A stretch of DNA of 59,193 nucleotides, from contig JAQUKQ010000007.1 in the NCBI GenBank assembly GCA_028718985.1, forward strand, positions 1 through 59,193, in the 5' to 3' direction. The position numbers and the translations under genes are program-made. The notes under the pieces were generated by a model. It was not told where the DNA came from, ran no database searches, and was given only the letters and a program-made list of their open reading frames with translations. The first letter of the stretch is position 1. Each line of letters starts with the position of its first letter. Source of the stretch: Desulfobulbaceae bacterium (GTDB lineage Bacteria; Desulfobacterota; Desulfobulbia; Desulfobulbales; VMSU01). This document shows, one piece after another, positions 1 to 6,750 of the stretch.

Positions 1-1168
1 AGTAACCAAGAAAATTCTCGTCTGCCCCTTCACCCACCTGCACGACCGTAGTGCCAGATTGTTTGACCAGCCTGGCAAGGAAGTAAAGCGGGATGCAGAC
101 ATTATCGGCGATCGGCTCGTCCTGAAGTTCAACCAGCTTGGGGAGAAACTCTTGGGCATCACGCTGATTGATCAACGCCTCATGATGCTCGGTCTTGTAC
201 CGTTCGCTTACCCGTTTGGCAAACTTGAACTCATTGGTGTCTTCCTCTCCCTCGTAGCCGATGGTAAAGGTCGATACCGGACGGTCCATAAGTTCAGCCA
301 TCAGCGCCACATTCAGGCTTGAATCAACCCCGCCTGAGAGCAGAACGCCAAACGGCACGTCAGACACCATGCGCCGTTGGACAGCTTGCTTAAGGAGGTG
401 CGTCAATTCTGCAGTAGCCTCCGTTTCACTAAGATCTTTTGTCCTGAAAACGTTTTTGGCGTCTGGCTGACAATCCCAATACTGAAAGGCTTGGGCCGTG
501 CCGTGATGGTCGATGGAAACCGCCCAGCCGGCCGGGATCTTGAAAACACCACGAAACATGGTCAGTGGGGCTGGTGCAACAATGAAAGTGAGGTAATGCC
601 AGAACGCCGTCAGGTCCATTTCCGGTGTCATCGCCGGATGCGCCATCAGAGCGCGAATCTCCGAAGCAAAGAGCCATTCGCCGGTATTGGCACGCGAGAT
701 ATACAGCGGTTTCTTGCCCACCCGGTCACGCACTAGGTGCAAGATGGGACGTTCTTGGTTGCGAGCATCGTATACGGCAAAAGCAAACATCCCAATCAGA
801 CGCTTAACGCAATCGAGCCCCCACTCTTCGTAGGCATGGAGCAGGACTTCCGTATCCGAGTGATCCGTGACCCAGCTATATTTGCCAAGACTTTTCAGCT
901 CACGGCGCAGTTCAGCGTGGTTGTATATCTCGCCGTTAAAAGACAAGACGACAGTGCCGGAATCGTTTGCCATCGGTTGGTGAGCGGCGGAAGAGAGGTC
1001 GATAATTGAAAGTCGCCGATGGCCGAGTACACACCGCCCATCTCTAGCTCGCCAAAGACCACCACCATCGGGACCACGGTGAATCATCCTGTCGCGCATG
1101 ATGGTCAACGTTTCGTCACTACAGGTTCGCCCATTTGTTGGCTCAAATGAGCCGACCAGACCACACAT
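1..1168 (-). CDS. asnB: Asparagine synthase (glutamine-hydrolysing), 3' part cut by window start
   Basis: The reverse strand reads open from an ATG at 1168 to the window edge, about 389 residues, beginning MCGLVGSFEP. Cys2 is the N-terminal glutaminase nucleophile of class II amidotransferases. RDRMIHRGPDGGG, GHRRLSIIDLS and SFNGEIYNH are the usual glutaminase motifs; LLSGGVDSS is the PP-loop ATP pyrophosphatase motif of the synthetase domain, and VGEGADENFLG lies at the cut end. The family uses glutamine and ATP to amidate aspartate, but copies inside polysaccharide loci probably amidate sugar carboxylates or supply amide nitrogen; that role is inferred. It is a paralogue of the copy at 26002-27909. 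An IS element begins 21 bases upstream of its start codon, so its native promoter or operon link to the methyltransferase gene further upstream has been interrupted. The C-terminal third lies outside the window. Confidence 0.95.
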   Translation of the reverse strand, partial: MCGLVGSFEPTNGRTCSDETLTIMRDRMIHRGPDGGGLWRARDGRCVLGHRRLSIIDLSSAAHQPMANDSGTVVLSFNGEIYNHAELRRELKSLGKYSWVTDHSDTEVLLHAYEEWGLDCVKRLIGMFAFAVYDARNQERPILHLVRDRVGKKPLYISRANTGEWLFASEIRALMAHPAMTPEMDLTAFWHYLTFIVAPAPLTMFRGVFKIPAGWAVSIDHHGTAQAFQYWDCQPDAKNVFRTKDLSETEATAELTHLLKQAVQRRMVSDVPFGVLLSGGVDSSLNVALMAELMDRPVSTFTIGYEGEEDTNEFKFAKRVSERYKTEHHEALINQRDAQEFLPKLVELQDEPIADNVCIPLYFLARLVKQSGTTVVQVGEGADENFLGY

Positions 1169-1189
1169 CTATGAGAATCCTTTCACTTA

Positions 1190-1214
1190 GGGACTTGGAA
1201 AATACTAAAATACC
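1190..1214 (+). repeat. Left terminal inverted repeat of the IS
   Basis: Begins GGGACTTGGAAAATAC and ends ATACC. Twenty-one of its 25 positions match the reverse complement of 2474-2498. It precedes the transposase start codon by about 40 bases and is AT-rich, so it may contain the transposase promoter. Confidence 0.85.
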
Positions 1215-1255
1215 TGTTATGATATTTTCATGTCACACCGAAGGAGGTTCCGCAC

Positions 1256-2471
1256 ATGAAAATATCGACTTTGGCTCGCAATGGTGTAACTCCCGAATTG
1301 GCTGAGATGATTTCACGCTTGGTCGCGTTGATCCCATGGCCTTCTCGTCGTCAAGCTATGGGAGACGTGACGGTCACCGTTTTAAACGGCAAGGCCCGTG
1401 TCGCCGAAGAGGAATTTGGCTGGAGCAGATCCACTGTGACAGTCGGCATCAACGAGTTTCGCAGTGGCATCACCTGCGTTAACGATCTGTCTGAACGCCA
1501 TAAACCAAAGTCGGAAGAAAAGACTCCCGAACTGTTGGATGATATACGAAAAATCATGGAGCCATCCAGCCAAGCCGAACCGCGATTACGTACGACCTTA
1601 CTCTATACGAACATGACGGCACAGTCCGTTTATGATGCACTTGTTACAGAAGGATGGTCGCCGGAGGCATTGCCTACGGTTCGCACCATTTCCAATATTC
1701 TTAGCAGACACGAATATCGATTACGTACAGCAGCCAAAACCAAAGTTCAAAAAAAACGGCAGAAACCGACAGCATCTTCGATAATGTCTGGCAAGTAAAT
1801 TCTTGGGCGGACACGGACCCTGCAACGTTAAGAATCAGCATGGATACCAAGGCTACCGTTCACGTTGGCGAATTTCACGAGGGTGTCAATCACGAGGACA
1901 AACGGCTATTCAGGCCTTGGATCATGACATGTACCCCAAGGAAAAACTTGTACCTGGCGGCATCCTCAAACCGGTGTCCGGCAAATCGTTTCTTTTCTTC
2001 GGCAACAGCAACAAGACCAGTGACTTTATGGTCGATGGCCTCCTCCTGTGGTGGGAGGAAAGGAAGCATGATCTCTCCTCCGTGAAGCAACTGGTGATCA
2101 ATATAGACAATGGCCCGGAGTATAGTGGTCACCGGAGTCAATTTCTGTTTCGGCTATCTGAGTTTTCCTGCTCGACCGGGCTTGTGATTAGGCTGATCTA
2201 CTATCCTCCCTATCACAGCAAATACAACCCAATTGAACGATATTGGGCCGGACTAGAGAAATCGTGGAATGGCTATTTGCTCGATAGCGTCTCAACAGTA
2301 TTGAATCGCGCCAGAAATTTTACCTGGCGAGGGATGCAAGTAACGGCAAGCTATTTGGATGCAGTGTATGAAAAAGGCGTCAAGCTCTGTGGCAAAGAAA
2401 AAGAGGGCCTTGAGCGTCGCCTCCTACGCTCCCCTGATCTGCATTGGTGGGACATTACAATCTGTCCATAA
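1256..2471 (+). pseudogene. ISAzo13-family DDE transposase, two frameshifts
   Basis: An ATG at 1256 preceded by AAGGAGG opens a 180-residue frame (MKISTLARNG...) that resembles the N-terminal part of ISAzo13-type transposases. At an A8 run (1749-1756) homology moves to the -1 frame, giving KTAETDSIFDNVW and then MDTKATVHVGEF with the first catalytic Asp. At a T3 run (1873-1875) it moves again by -1, giving SRGCQSRGQTAIQALDHD and continuing to the stop at 2471. The C-terminal part has VINIDNGPEYSGHR (second Asp), YYPPYHSKYNPIERYW (catalytic Glu) and WNGYLLDS, all typical of the family. The A8 shift could be programmed slippage, as in several IS families; the second shift looks like a one-base deletion and should inactivate the protein. 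Confidence 0.85.
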
Positions 2472-2473
2472 AT

Positions 2474-2498
2474 GGTATAATTGTAATTTCCAAGTCCC
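2474..2498 (-). repeat. Right terminal inverted repeat of the IS
   Basis: Reverse complement begins GGGACTTGGAAATTAC and ends ATACC, matching 21 of 25 positions of the left repeat. It starts 3 bases after the transposase stop codon. Confidence 0.85.
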
Positions 2499-2572
2499 TT
2501 ATTTGTTTCGGTTAACAAGGGAGCATCTAACTTATGAAATTAACACGAGAGGGCTCCGGAGGGTACATGCAA

Positions 2573-3910
2573 TCAAAATAACCTTTTTAGCTTGTGTAGT
2601 AAACTTTCGCCCAACTGCTGGTGCAACTCGGCAATCAACAGGTCCCGCTTGTTGACTTCCGCCTGCAGATCATTCTGCAGCTGGTCCAACTGTTGGGTTG
2701 CCGACTCGAAAACATGCTCCCTTTGGGCAGTCAAACGTGGGTTGATCCTGCTAGAGAAAAGGGGTACATCTTCAGAGTGGCAGGCAACACATTGCATTAT
2801 TGGCAAAGTGCCAGCTAACATTTCAAGCGATGTCACAGCCGGCCAGATTGCATTGATAATTGCGGAAAAATACGGCGGCGGAGAGGCTACAGCATATGGT
2901 TGTTCCGCGACAGTTAGACCACCGAGATAACCAAAGAGTTCGTTTGCATTGGTAGAGTACTCATAATTCACCTCAATCAGTGTCAGTCCTGCCTGTTCGA
3001 AGAGTTTACCAATCGTTCTACGGTTAAAGAAATTGATGTGACCGGGTGAGTTGAATCCACCATAGGCATAACTACACTTTTCGCGAGATACTCGAAGGCC
3101 GATAGCATCCAAATTAGGCACCGTAACCGCAACCAGGCCTCCCGGTGACAGCCGCAGAACGACTTCCTGCAACATCAATAACGGATCGGCCAAGTGCTCA
3201 AGCGTTTCCCACATCGACACCAAATCATACTTGCCCTCCGGCAGGTCTCCGACACTAAAGACGACCACTTCGTGGTTCTTCCTGGCCAGTGCTACTGCAT
3301 CTGGGTCACCTTCAACACCGTGAGGCAACATCCCTGCCGTCTTGGCCGCAGTGAGAGAGTGTCCTACCCCACACCCGATGTCGAGATAGCGTCGCTGCAA
3401 GCAGCCCGGCGGCAGGATATCCATAATCGACCGGAAATATTTTTCAAAACGCGGAAGGTCTTGGCTTTCAAGCTCTTCTAACCGCTTAGTCGCCACTCTC
3501 TTTGCGACGGCAGCCGCCGCCGGACACGCGGTGAGAAACCGGTCAAATAGTGCCCAATCTACGGCCAATGGCACGTACCACGTCCCGCATAGTTCGCATT
3601 CACTAAAATGATATCCGTCGTAGCTCTGAAAGACAGTATGCGCCGCGCTGGAACTGCAAGCAGGGCATGCACGCCGGGGCAAATCGGCAAGTAAAGGCAG
3701 CCCTTCAGAAGACCATAGAGCCAAAGCTTCTTTCCAATCTTCAACTCCAATGACTGAAAATGCGGGTGCAGCTGCGGTTTCTCCTTTTTCTCTCACCGCA
3801 TCATTGCTTTGCGAAACAAGCTCCAGAAGCAATCTCAGCAGTCCGCTTCGAATGTGGCTGCATGCCTGGTATATGGCTGGGAGATTGTATGTGGGCAAAT
3901 TATCTTGCAT
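2573..3910 (-). CDS. Class I SAM methyltransferase with N-terminal zinc ribbon and C-terminal coiled coil
   Basis: A 445-residue protein. An N-terminal helical segment is followed by two Cys pairs, CPAC and CELC (about residues 80-115), which look like a zinc ribbon. The methyltransferase core follows, with YLDIGCGVGHSL as the SAM-binding motif I, DLVSMWETLEHLADP and LSPGGLVAVTVPN as later motifs. The last 60 residues (QREHVFESATQQLDQLQNDL and onward) are strongly helical and probably a coiled coil. It lies at the downstream end of the polysaccharide operon and probably methylates a sugar or a phosphoramidate group on the polymer; the substrate is not visible from sequence. A hairpin separates it from the gene upstream, so it may be a separate transcript. 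The IS element lies immediately downstream. Confidence 0.85.
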   Translation of the reverse strand: MQDNLPTYNLPAIYQACSHIRSGLLRLLLELVSQSNDAVREKGETAAAPAFSVIGVEDWKEALALWSSEGLPLLADLPRRACPACSSSAAHTVFQSYDGYHFSECELCGTWYVPLAVDWALFDRFLTACPAAAAVAKRVATKRLEELESQDLPRFEKYFRSIMDILPPGCLQRRYLDIGCGVGHSLTAAKTAGMLPHGVEGDPDAVALARKNHEVVVFSVGDLPEGKYDLVSMWETLEHLADPLLMLQEVVLRLSPGGLVAVTVPNLDAIGLRVSREKCSYAYGGFNSPGHINFFNRRTIGKLFEQAGLTLIEVNYEYSTNANELFGYLGGLTVAEQPYAVASPPPYFSAIINAIWPAVTSLEMLAGTLPIMQCVACHSEDVPLFSSRINPRLTAQREHVFESATQQLDQLQNDLQAEVNKRDLLIAELHQQLGESLLHKLKRLF

Positions 3911-3951
3911 GGATTGTAGTCCTAATTAAGGTACTGACGTTCCGATTAATG

Positions 3952-3987
3952 ACTCCTCCGACACGTCTCATGACATGTCGGAGGAGT
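3952..3987. terminator. Intergenic hairpin, 12-bp perfect stem
   Basis: ACTCCTCCGACA (3952-3963) and TGTCGGAGGAGT (3976-3987) pair perfectly around a 12-base loop. There is no T-tract on either side, so it is not a standard intrinsic terminator. It lies between two co-directional minus-strand genes, where it could be an mRNA-stabilising or attenuating hairpin. Confidence 0.45.
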
Positions 3988-4007
3988 GTTAACCAAGGGC
4001 AATAATA

Positions 4008-4577
4008 TCAAATTCTTCGCCAAGTATCGGGCGATGCAGAGAGACGACTCAATATCCCCGCGGCCCAATGGACTGCATGACACACAGTTCGGTAGATCTT
4101 CCTACGGTATGGACGTCTTCGGAGCCTGTCTTGCACGCCATCGCCGCCGAACCACCGTATAACACCATACGCAGGATCATGCGCAAGGAAAAGACCCTTG
4201 TTACCAGATATCAATAATGCGATCGCTGTCTCAATTGGTTCCTTTACAACCACCCCATATGCATCGTAGGGCGCACAAGTTGCCCAGACATGACATGCGG
4301 CAGCGGTGGAGTCGCAAACAATATCGTCGTACCCCCCTATCAAGTGGACAGCAATATTGCTATCCCTTGATGCTATTTCATTGATGGCGGCCTGATAAGG
4401 AGCAGAAAAAAACAGGACCAGACTTGAAGTTGGCAAGACATTGCGCCACTGCATCACTGCTGCAGATAATGCCTCAAGCGGCCCATCAACGACAAGCGCG
4501 AGGGAAGATAATTCACCTCGTTCAGCAGCTTTTGCCAGATCTTCGAAATAACATGGGCGAGGAAGTATAGGCTTCAT
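4008..4577 (-). CDS. Unknown protein, last gene of the phosphoramidate operon
   Basis: A 189-residue protein with no family I recognise. I chose the ATG at 4577 (MKPILPRPCYFEDL) because it overlaps the stop of the upstream methyltransferase as ATGA, the same coupling seen elsewhere in this operon; a longer start at 4628 would run into that gene. Visible features are a predicted alpha/beta pattern (LSSLALVVDGPLEAL, SSLVLFFSAPYQAA, AVHLIGGYDD), several cysteines, and a basic C-terminal tail rich in Arg (DRLRRRPYRRKIYR). There is no signal peptide or clear membrane span. The alternating hydrophobic strands suggest a Rossmann-like or glycosyltransferase-like fold, which is only an impression. Its tight coupling makes it a candidate accessory factor for the phosphoramidate or methylation step. 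Confidence 0.7.
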   Translation of the reverse strand: MKPILPRPCYFEDLAKAAERGELSSLALVVDGPLEALSAAVMQWRNVLPTSSLVLFFSAPYQAAINEIASRDSNIAVHLIGGYDDIVCDSTAAACHVWATCAPYDAYGVVVKEPIETAIALLISGNKGLFLAHDPAYGVIRWFGGDGVQDRLRRRPYRRKIYRTVCHAVHWAAGILSRLSASPDTWRRI

Positions 4578-5365
4578 GGTTTTCTTGCCGTCCCCCAAAG
4601 GAAGAAACCAAACCGGCGTTCTAGCCACCGGCTTGCTTTGTTGTCCAATGGCAGGCCGACTTCAGGCATTTGCTCTGGCGTCAAACAACTGGTTTGATAG
4701 GCAATATCGCAAAAACCTTTATAAATCCATTTAAGGTCTCGTGGGGCATAATGATAAACTCGAACATAACCTGGGCCATCCGTGTACCAGTCGTTAACCG
4801 CTTGACGGCCAATTGCCTTGTCTTCCCCAAGCATCCATCCATAGTAAAGCCGTGTTTTCACCAAATAATGCAAACTTCGCTTGTTATAGAGCATCAGGGT
4901 AACCGTTCCTCCAGGCCTAAGAACTCGATATATCTCAGACAGAGCCTTCTCGATATCTTGCACCAATAACAAGACGCCACATGAGTACACATGGTCAAAA
5001 CTTGCACTGGGAAATGGGAGATTACAAGCACTTCCATTTAGAACATTCGAATGCAACCCAAATGCATCCAAAAACTGGCGAGTCATTCGGCAATGCTTTT
5101 CTGTTAAATCAATACCAGAGAGGCTAGCACCTCCTTTGGCAAACATAAAATGATCCGCACCTTGCCCAACGCCAATTTCTAGAACATCCTTGTCTTTAAA
5201 TGATTCAAAGGCAGCAATCCGCGGAATTTCAGGGTAGAGACCGTAGCGGTGAGCCAAAGCTGCCTCATAATACTCCTTGGTGCCAATATCAGCAATGTCT
5301 CTAATATACCGCTGAGCAAGCTCGCGATCCGACCCATTATAATATTTTGATACTGATTTATTCAC
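4574..5365 (-). CDS. Class I SAM methyltransferase
   Basis: A 263-residue protein beginning at a GTG (5365, VNKSVSKYYNGS), 10 bases after the stop of the cytidylyltransferase gene; an open frame extends further upstream but would overlap that gene by about 90 bases. Motif I is VLEIGVGQGADHFMFAKGGA, followed by LSGIDLTEKH (acidic loop), FPSASFDHVYSCGVLLLVQD and VLRPGGTVTLMLYNK. The architecture and the C-terminal LTPEQMPEVGLPL segment resemble the methyltransferase half of the fusion at 16512-19298, so the two are likely paralogues. In the Campylobacter phosphoramidate locus methyltransferases sit beside the same enzymes, so this one may methylate the phosphoramidate or an attached sugar. The substrate is inference; the methyltransferase fold is clear. 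Confidence 0.85.
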   Translation of the reverse strand: MNKSVSKYYNGSDRELAQRYIRDIADIGTKEYYEAALAHRYGLYPEIPRIAAFESFKDKDVLEIGVGQGADHFMFAKGGASLSGIDLTEKHCRMTRQFLDAFGLHSNVLNGSACNLPFPSASFDHVYSCGVLLLVQDIEKALSEIYRVLRPGGTVTLMLYNKRSLHYLVKTRLYYGWMLGEDKAIGRQAVNDWYTDGPGYVRVYHYAPRDLKWIYKGFCDIAYQTSCLTPEQMPEVGLPLDNKASRWLERRFGFFLWGTARKP

Positions 5366-5375
5366 TCTGCACCCA

Positions 5376-6098
5376 TTAATCGGAAACGCTATAGGCGGCC
5401 AAATCTTTGGCACTATCGATTTCTCCCCAATCCCCTTCATAGGGCACAGCCACCACAGGCACACGTTTAGCCGTTATGATTTTTTGCAAAGTGCCTGTCA
5501 TGTGCATTTTATCGCATTCGACATTAGACAGGTGAGCCCGAATCCGCACGACCTCGTCCCAACTCTTAGGAGTGAAGCGCAATAAGCCCATATATTGCCC
5601 TTCCACTTCTTCTACAGTTTTTGGTTTGTTGCCAATCTCTGCCAGGGTGCCATCTACTTTCAAGCGGAAGGTTTCCGCGTCCAGCAGCGGATCAATAAAA
5701 CGTTTTTCCCACAGTAACCGCCAATTGACATCATAGGTTACCGCGAGCAGGGCATGGCAATTAATCAGAGCCGTCACGGCACTGGAATTATAAAAAATAT
5801 CTGAATAACTTACCACACAGGGTTCTTCTTCCAGCCACTCGGCAGCGCAAGTTAGGGAACTCACCATATTTGTTTCGGCCCAGCGAGGGTTATAAAACTC
5901 CACTAACCCACGATCAATTAGCAGTTCGCGCTTGTACCCTGTGACGATAGCAATTTCAGTAATGCCGGCCTCGTGCAACGCTTTCAATTGCCAAGCAAGG
6001 AGCGGCTTGCCTCGCAGCTCAACAAGGCATTTTGGACGTTCATCGGTCAAGCTTTTCATGCGGCTGCCGCGGCCGGCAGCAAGGATAATGGCTTTCAA
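5376..6098 (-). CDS. Nucleotidyltransferase, probable CTP:phosphoglutamine cytidylyltransferase (Cj1416-like)
   Basis: A 240-residue sugar-phosphate nucleotidyltransferase-type protein starting LKAIILAAGRGSRM, the NTP-binding signature, then DERPKCLVELRGKPLL and AGITEIAIVTGYKREL. The best start is a TTG at 6098, overlapping the stop of the upstream amidohydrolase; ATG starts further out would add about 30 residues lying inside that gene. YSDIFYNSSAV carries the metal-binding Asp. It sits between an amidohydrolase and a methyltransferase and two genes from a glutamine kinase, the order of Cj1416-Cj1418. The predicted reaction joins CMP from CTP to L-glutamine phosphate, giving gamma-glutamyl-CDP-amidate. 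The fold is certain; the specific substrate comes from synteny, and a choline-phosphate or sugar-phosphate substrate is the alternative. Confidence 0.8.
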   Translation of the reverse strand: MKAIILAAGRGSRMKSLTDERPKCLVELRGKPLLAWQLKALHEAGITEIAIVTGYKRELLIDRGLVEFYNPRWAETNMVSSLTCAAEWLEEEPCVVSYSDIFYNSSAVTALINCHALLAVTYDVNWRLLWEKRFIDPLLDAETFRLKVDGTLAEIGNKPKTVEEVEGQYMGLLRFTPKSWDEVVRIRAHLSNVECDKMHMTGTLQKIITAKRVPVVAVPYEGDWGEIDSAKDLAAYSVSD

Positions 6099-6748
6099 CT
6101 GGCAGCCCTCGAATCCAGCAATGCACGAAAACGCATTGCATCTTTTGGGTCGAAATGGGGCTCGCGTTCCGGATGCCACATCCAACCTGTCCACGGCAAA
6201 ATTTTATGGTGTATGGCCTCAACCGTACCATCATCAACGCATGCAGCCATCACCACAAACTCCTGAGGACAATTGGCCAGGGCAAAGTCATGAAAACTGT
6301 TAACTTCAGAGGGCCAATCAGCCGGATTTGCTGCTGCTTGTAATCGGTGCCGAGTACGCACATGCCCTCGCACAGGCACGAGGCTGGCCCCCGCCCACAC
6401 CGCCATCATTTGCATTCCCCGGCAAATTCCCAATACGGGCAGAACGCAATCCTTAGCATAGGTTAGCAGGTGGCGTTCGGTATTGTCACGCTCGGGCACT
6501 TCACCTATGTCATTGCCGCCTGAAAGTAGGACTGCATCGGGCTTCATAGCAAGTAACCAGTTTTGCAACCCCGGCCATTCTTCGTCACGCGCACCTTTTA
6601 AGGCCGTACCCAAGGTATTCGGAACCGGCATTGCTAGACAACCCATTGCTGCTAACCACTGGCACATCCGCTGGTCTAGGGCATCGCGCCGCTCGCCCCG
6701 AGCAGCCCAAACTTCCACCCTCTGACTGACGGCCACTTTAAAAACCAT
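6095..6748 (-). CDS. Class I glutamine-amidotransferase-like hydrolase, probable gamma-glutamyl-CDP-amidate hydrolase (Cj1417-like)
   Basis: A 217-residue protein starting at ATG 6748 (MVFKVAVSQRVEV), two bases after the kinase stop. VLLSGGNDIGEV, PVLGICRGMQMMAVWAG (nucleophile Cys) and MWHPEREPH (catalytic His-Pro-Glu) are the triad motifs of the gamma-glutamyl hydrolase (peptidase C26) branch. VNSFHDFAL is also typical of that branch. In C. jejuni the homologue Cj1417 removes glutamate from gamma-glutamyl-CDP-amidate to release cytidine diphosphoramidate. Here it stands between a cytidylyltransferase and a glutamine kinase in the same order, which is why I prefer that function to the puuD-like gamma-Glu-GABA hydrolase that automated annotation would probably give. 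Its last codons overlap the TTG start of the next gene. Confidence 0.82.
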   Translation of the reverse strand: MVFKVAVSQRVEVWAARGERRDALDQRMCQWLAAMGCLAMPVPNTLGTALKGARDEEWPGLQNWLLAMKPDAVLLSGGNDIGEVPERDNTERHLLTYAKDCVLPVLGICRGMQMMAVWAGASLVPVRGHVRTRHRLQAAANPADWPSEVNSFHDFALANCPQEFVVMAACVDDGTVEAIHHKILPWTGWMWHPEREPHFDPKDAMRFRALLDSRAAS

Positions 6749-6750
6749 GC

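Larger units (their letters stand above)
1190..2498 (+). mobile_element. ISAzo13-like insertion sequence, decayed
   Basis: A 1309-bp element is bounded by imperfect terminal inverted repeats of 25 bp (1190-1214 and 2474-2498) that share GGGACTTGGAAA at the outer ends. The trinucleotide TTA flanks both ends (1187-1189 and 2499-2501), a possible 3-bp target duplication. Inside is one transposase gene on the plus strand, broken into three reading frames. The family assignment rests on the transposase motifs. The element sits between the second asparagine synthase and a methyltransferase gene and is transcribed against both, so it splits the end of the polysaccharide operon. Confidence 0.85.

Noticed and set aside
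377-1009. Plus-strand open frames at the left edge
   Set aside because: They lie antisense to the asparagine synthase reading, whose motifs are continuous through the region.
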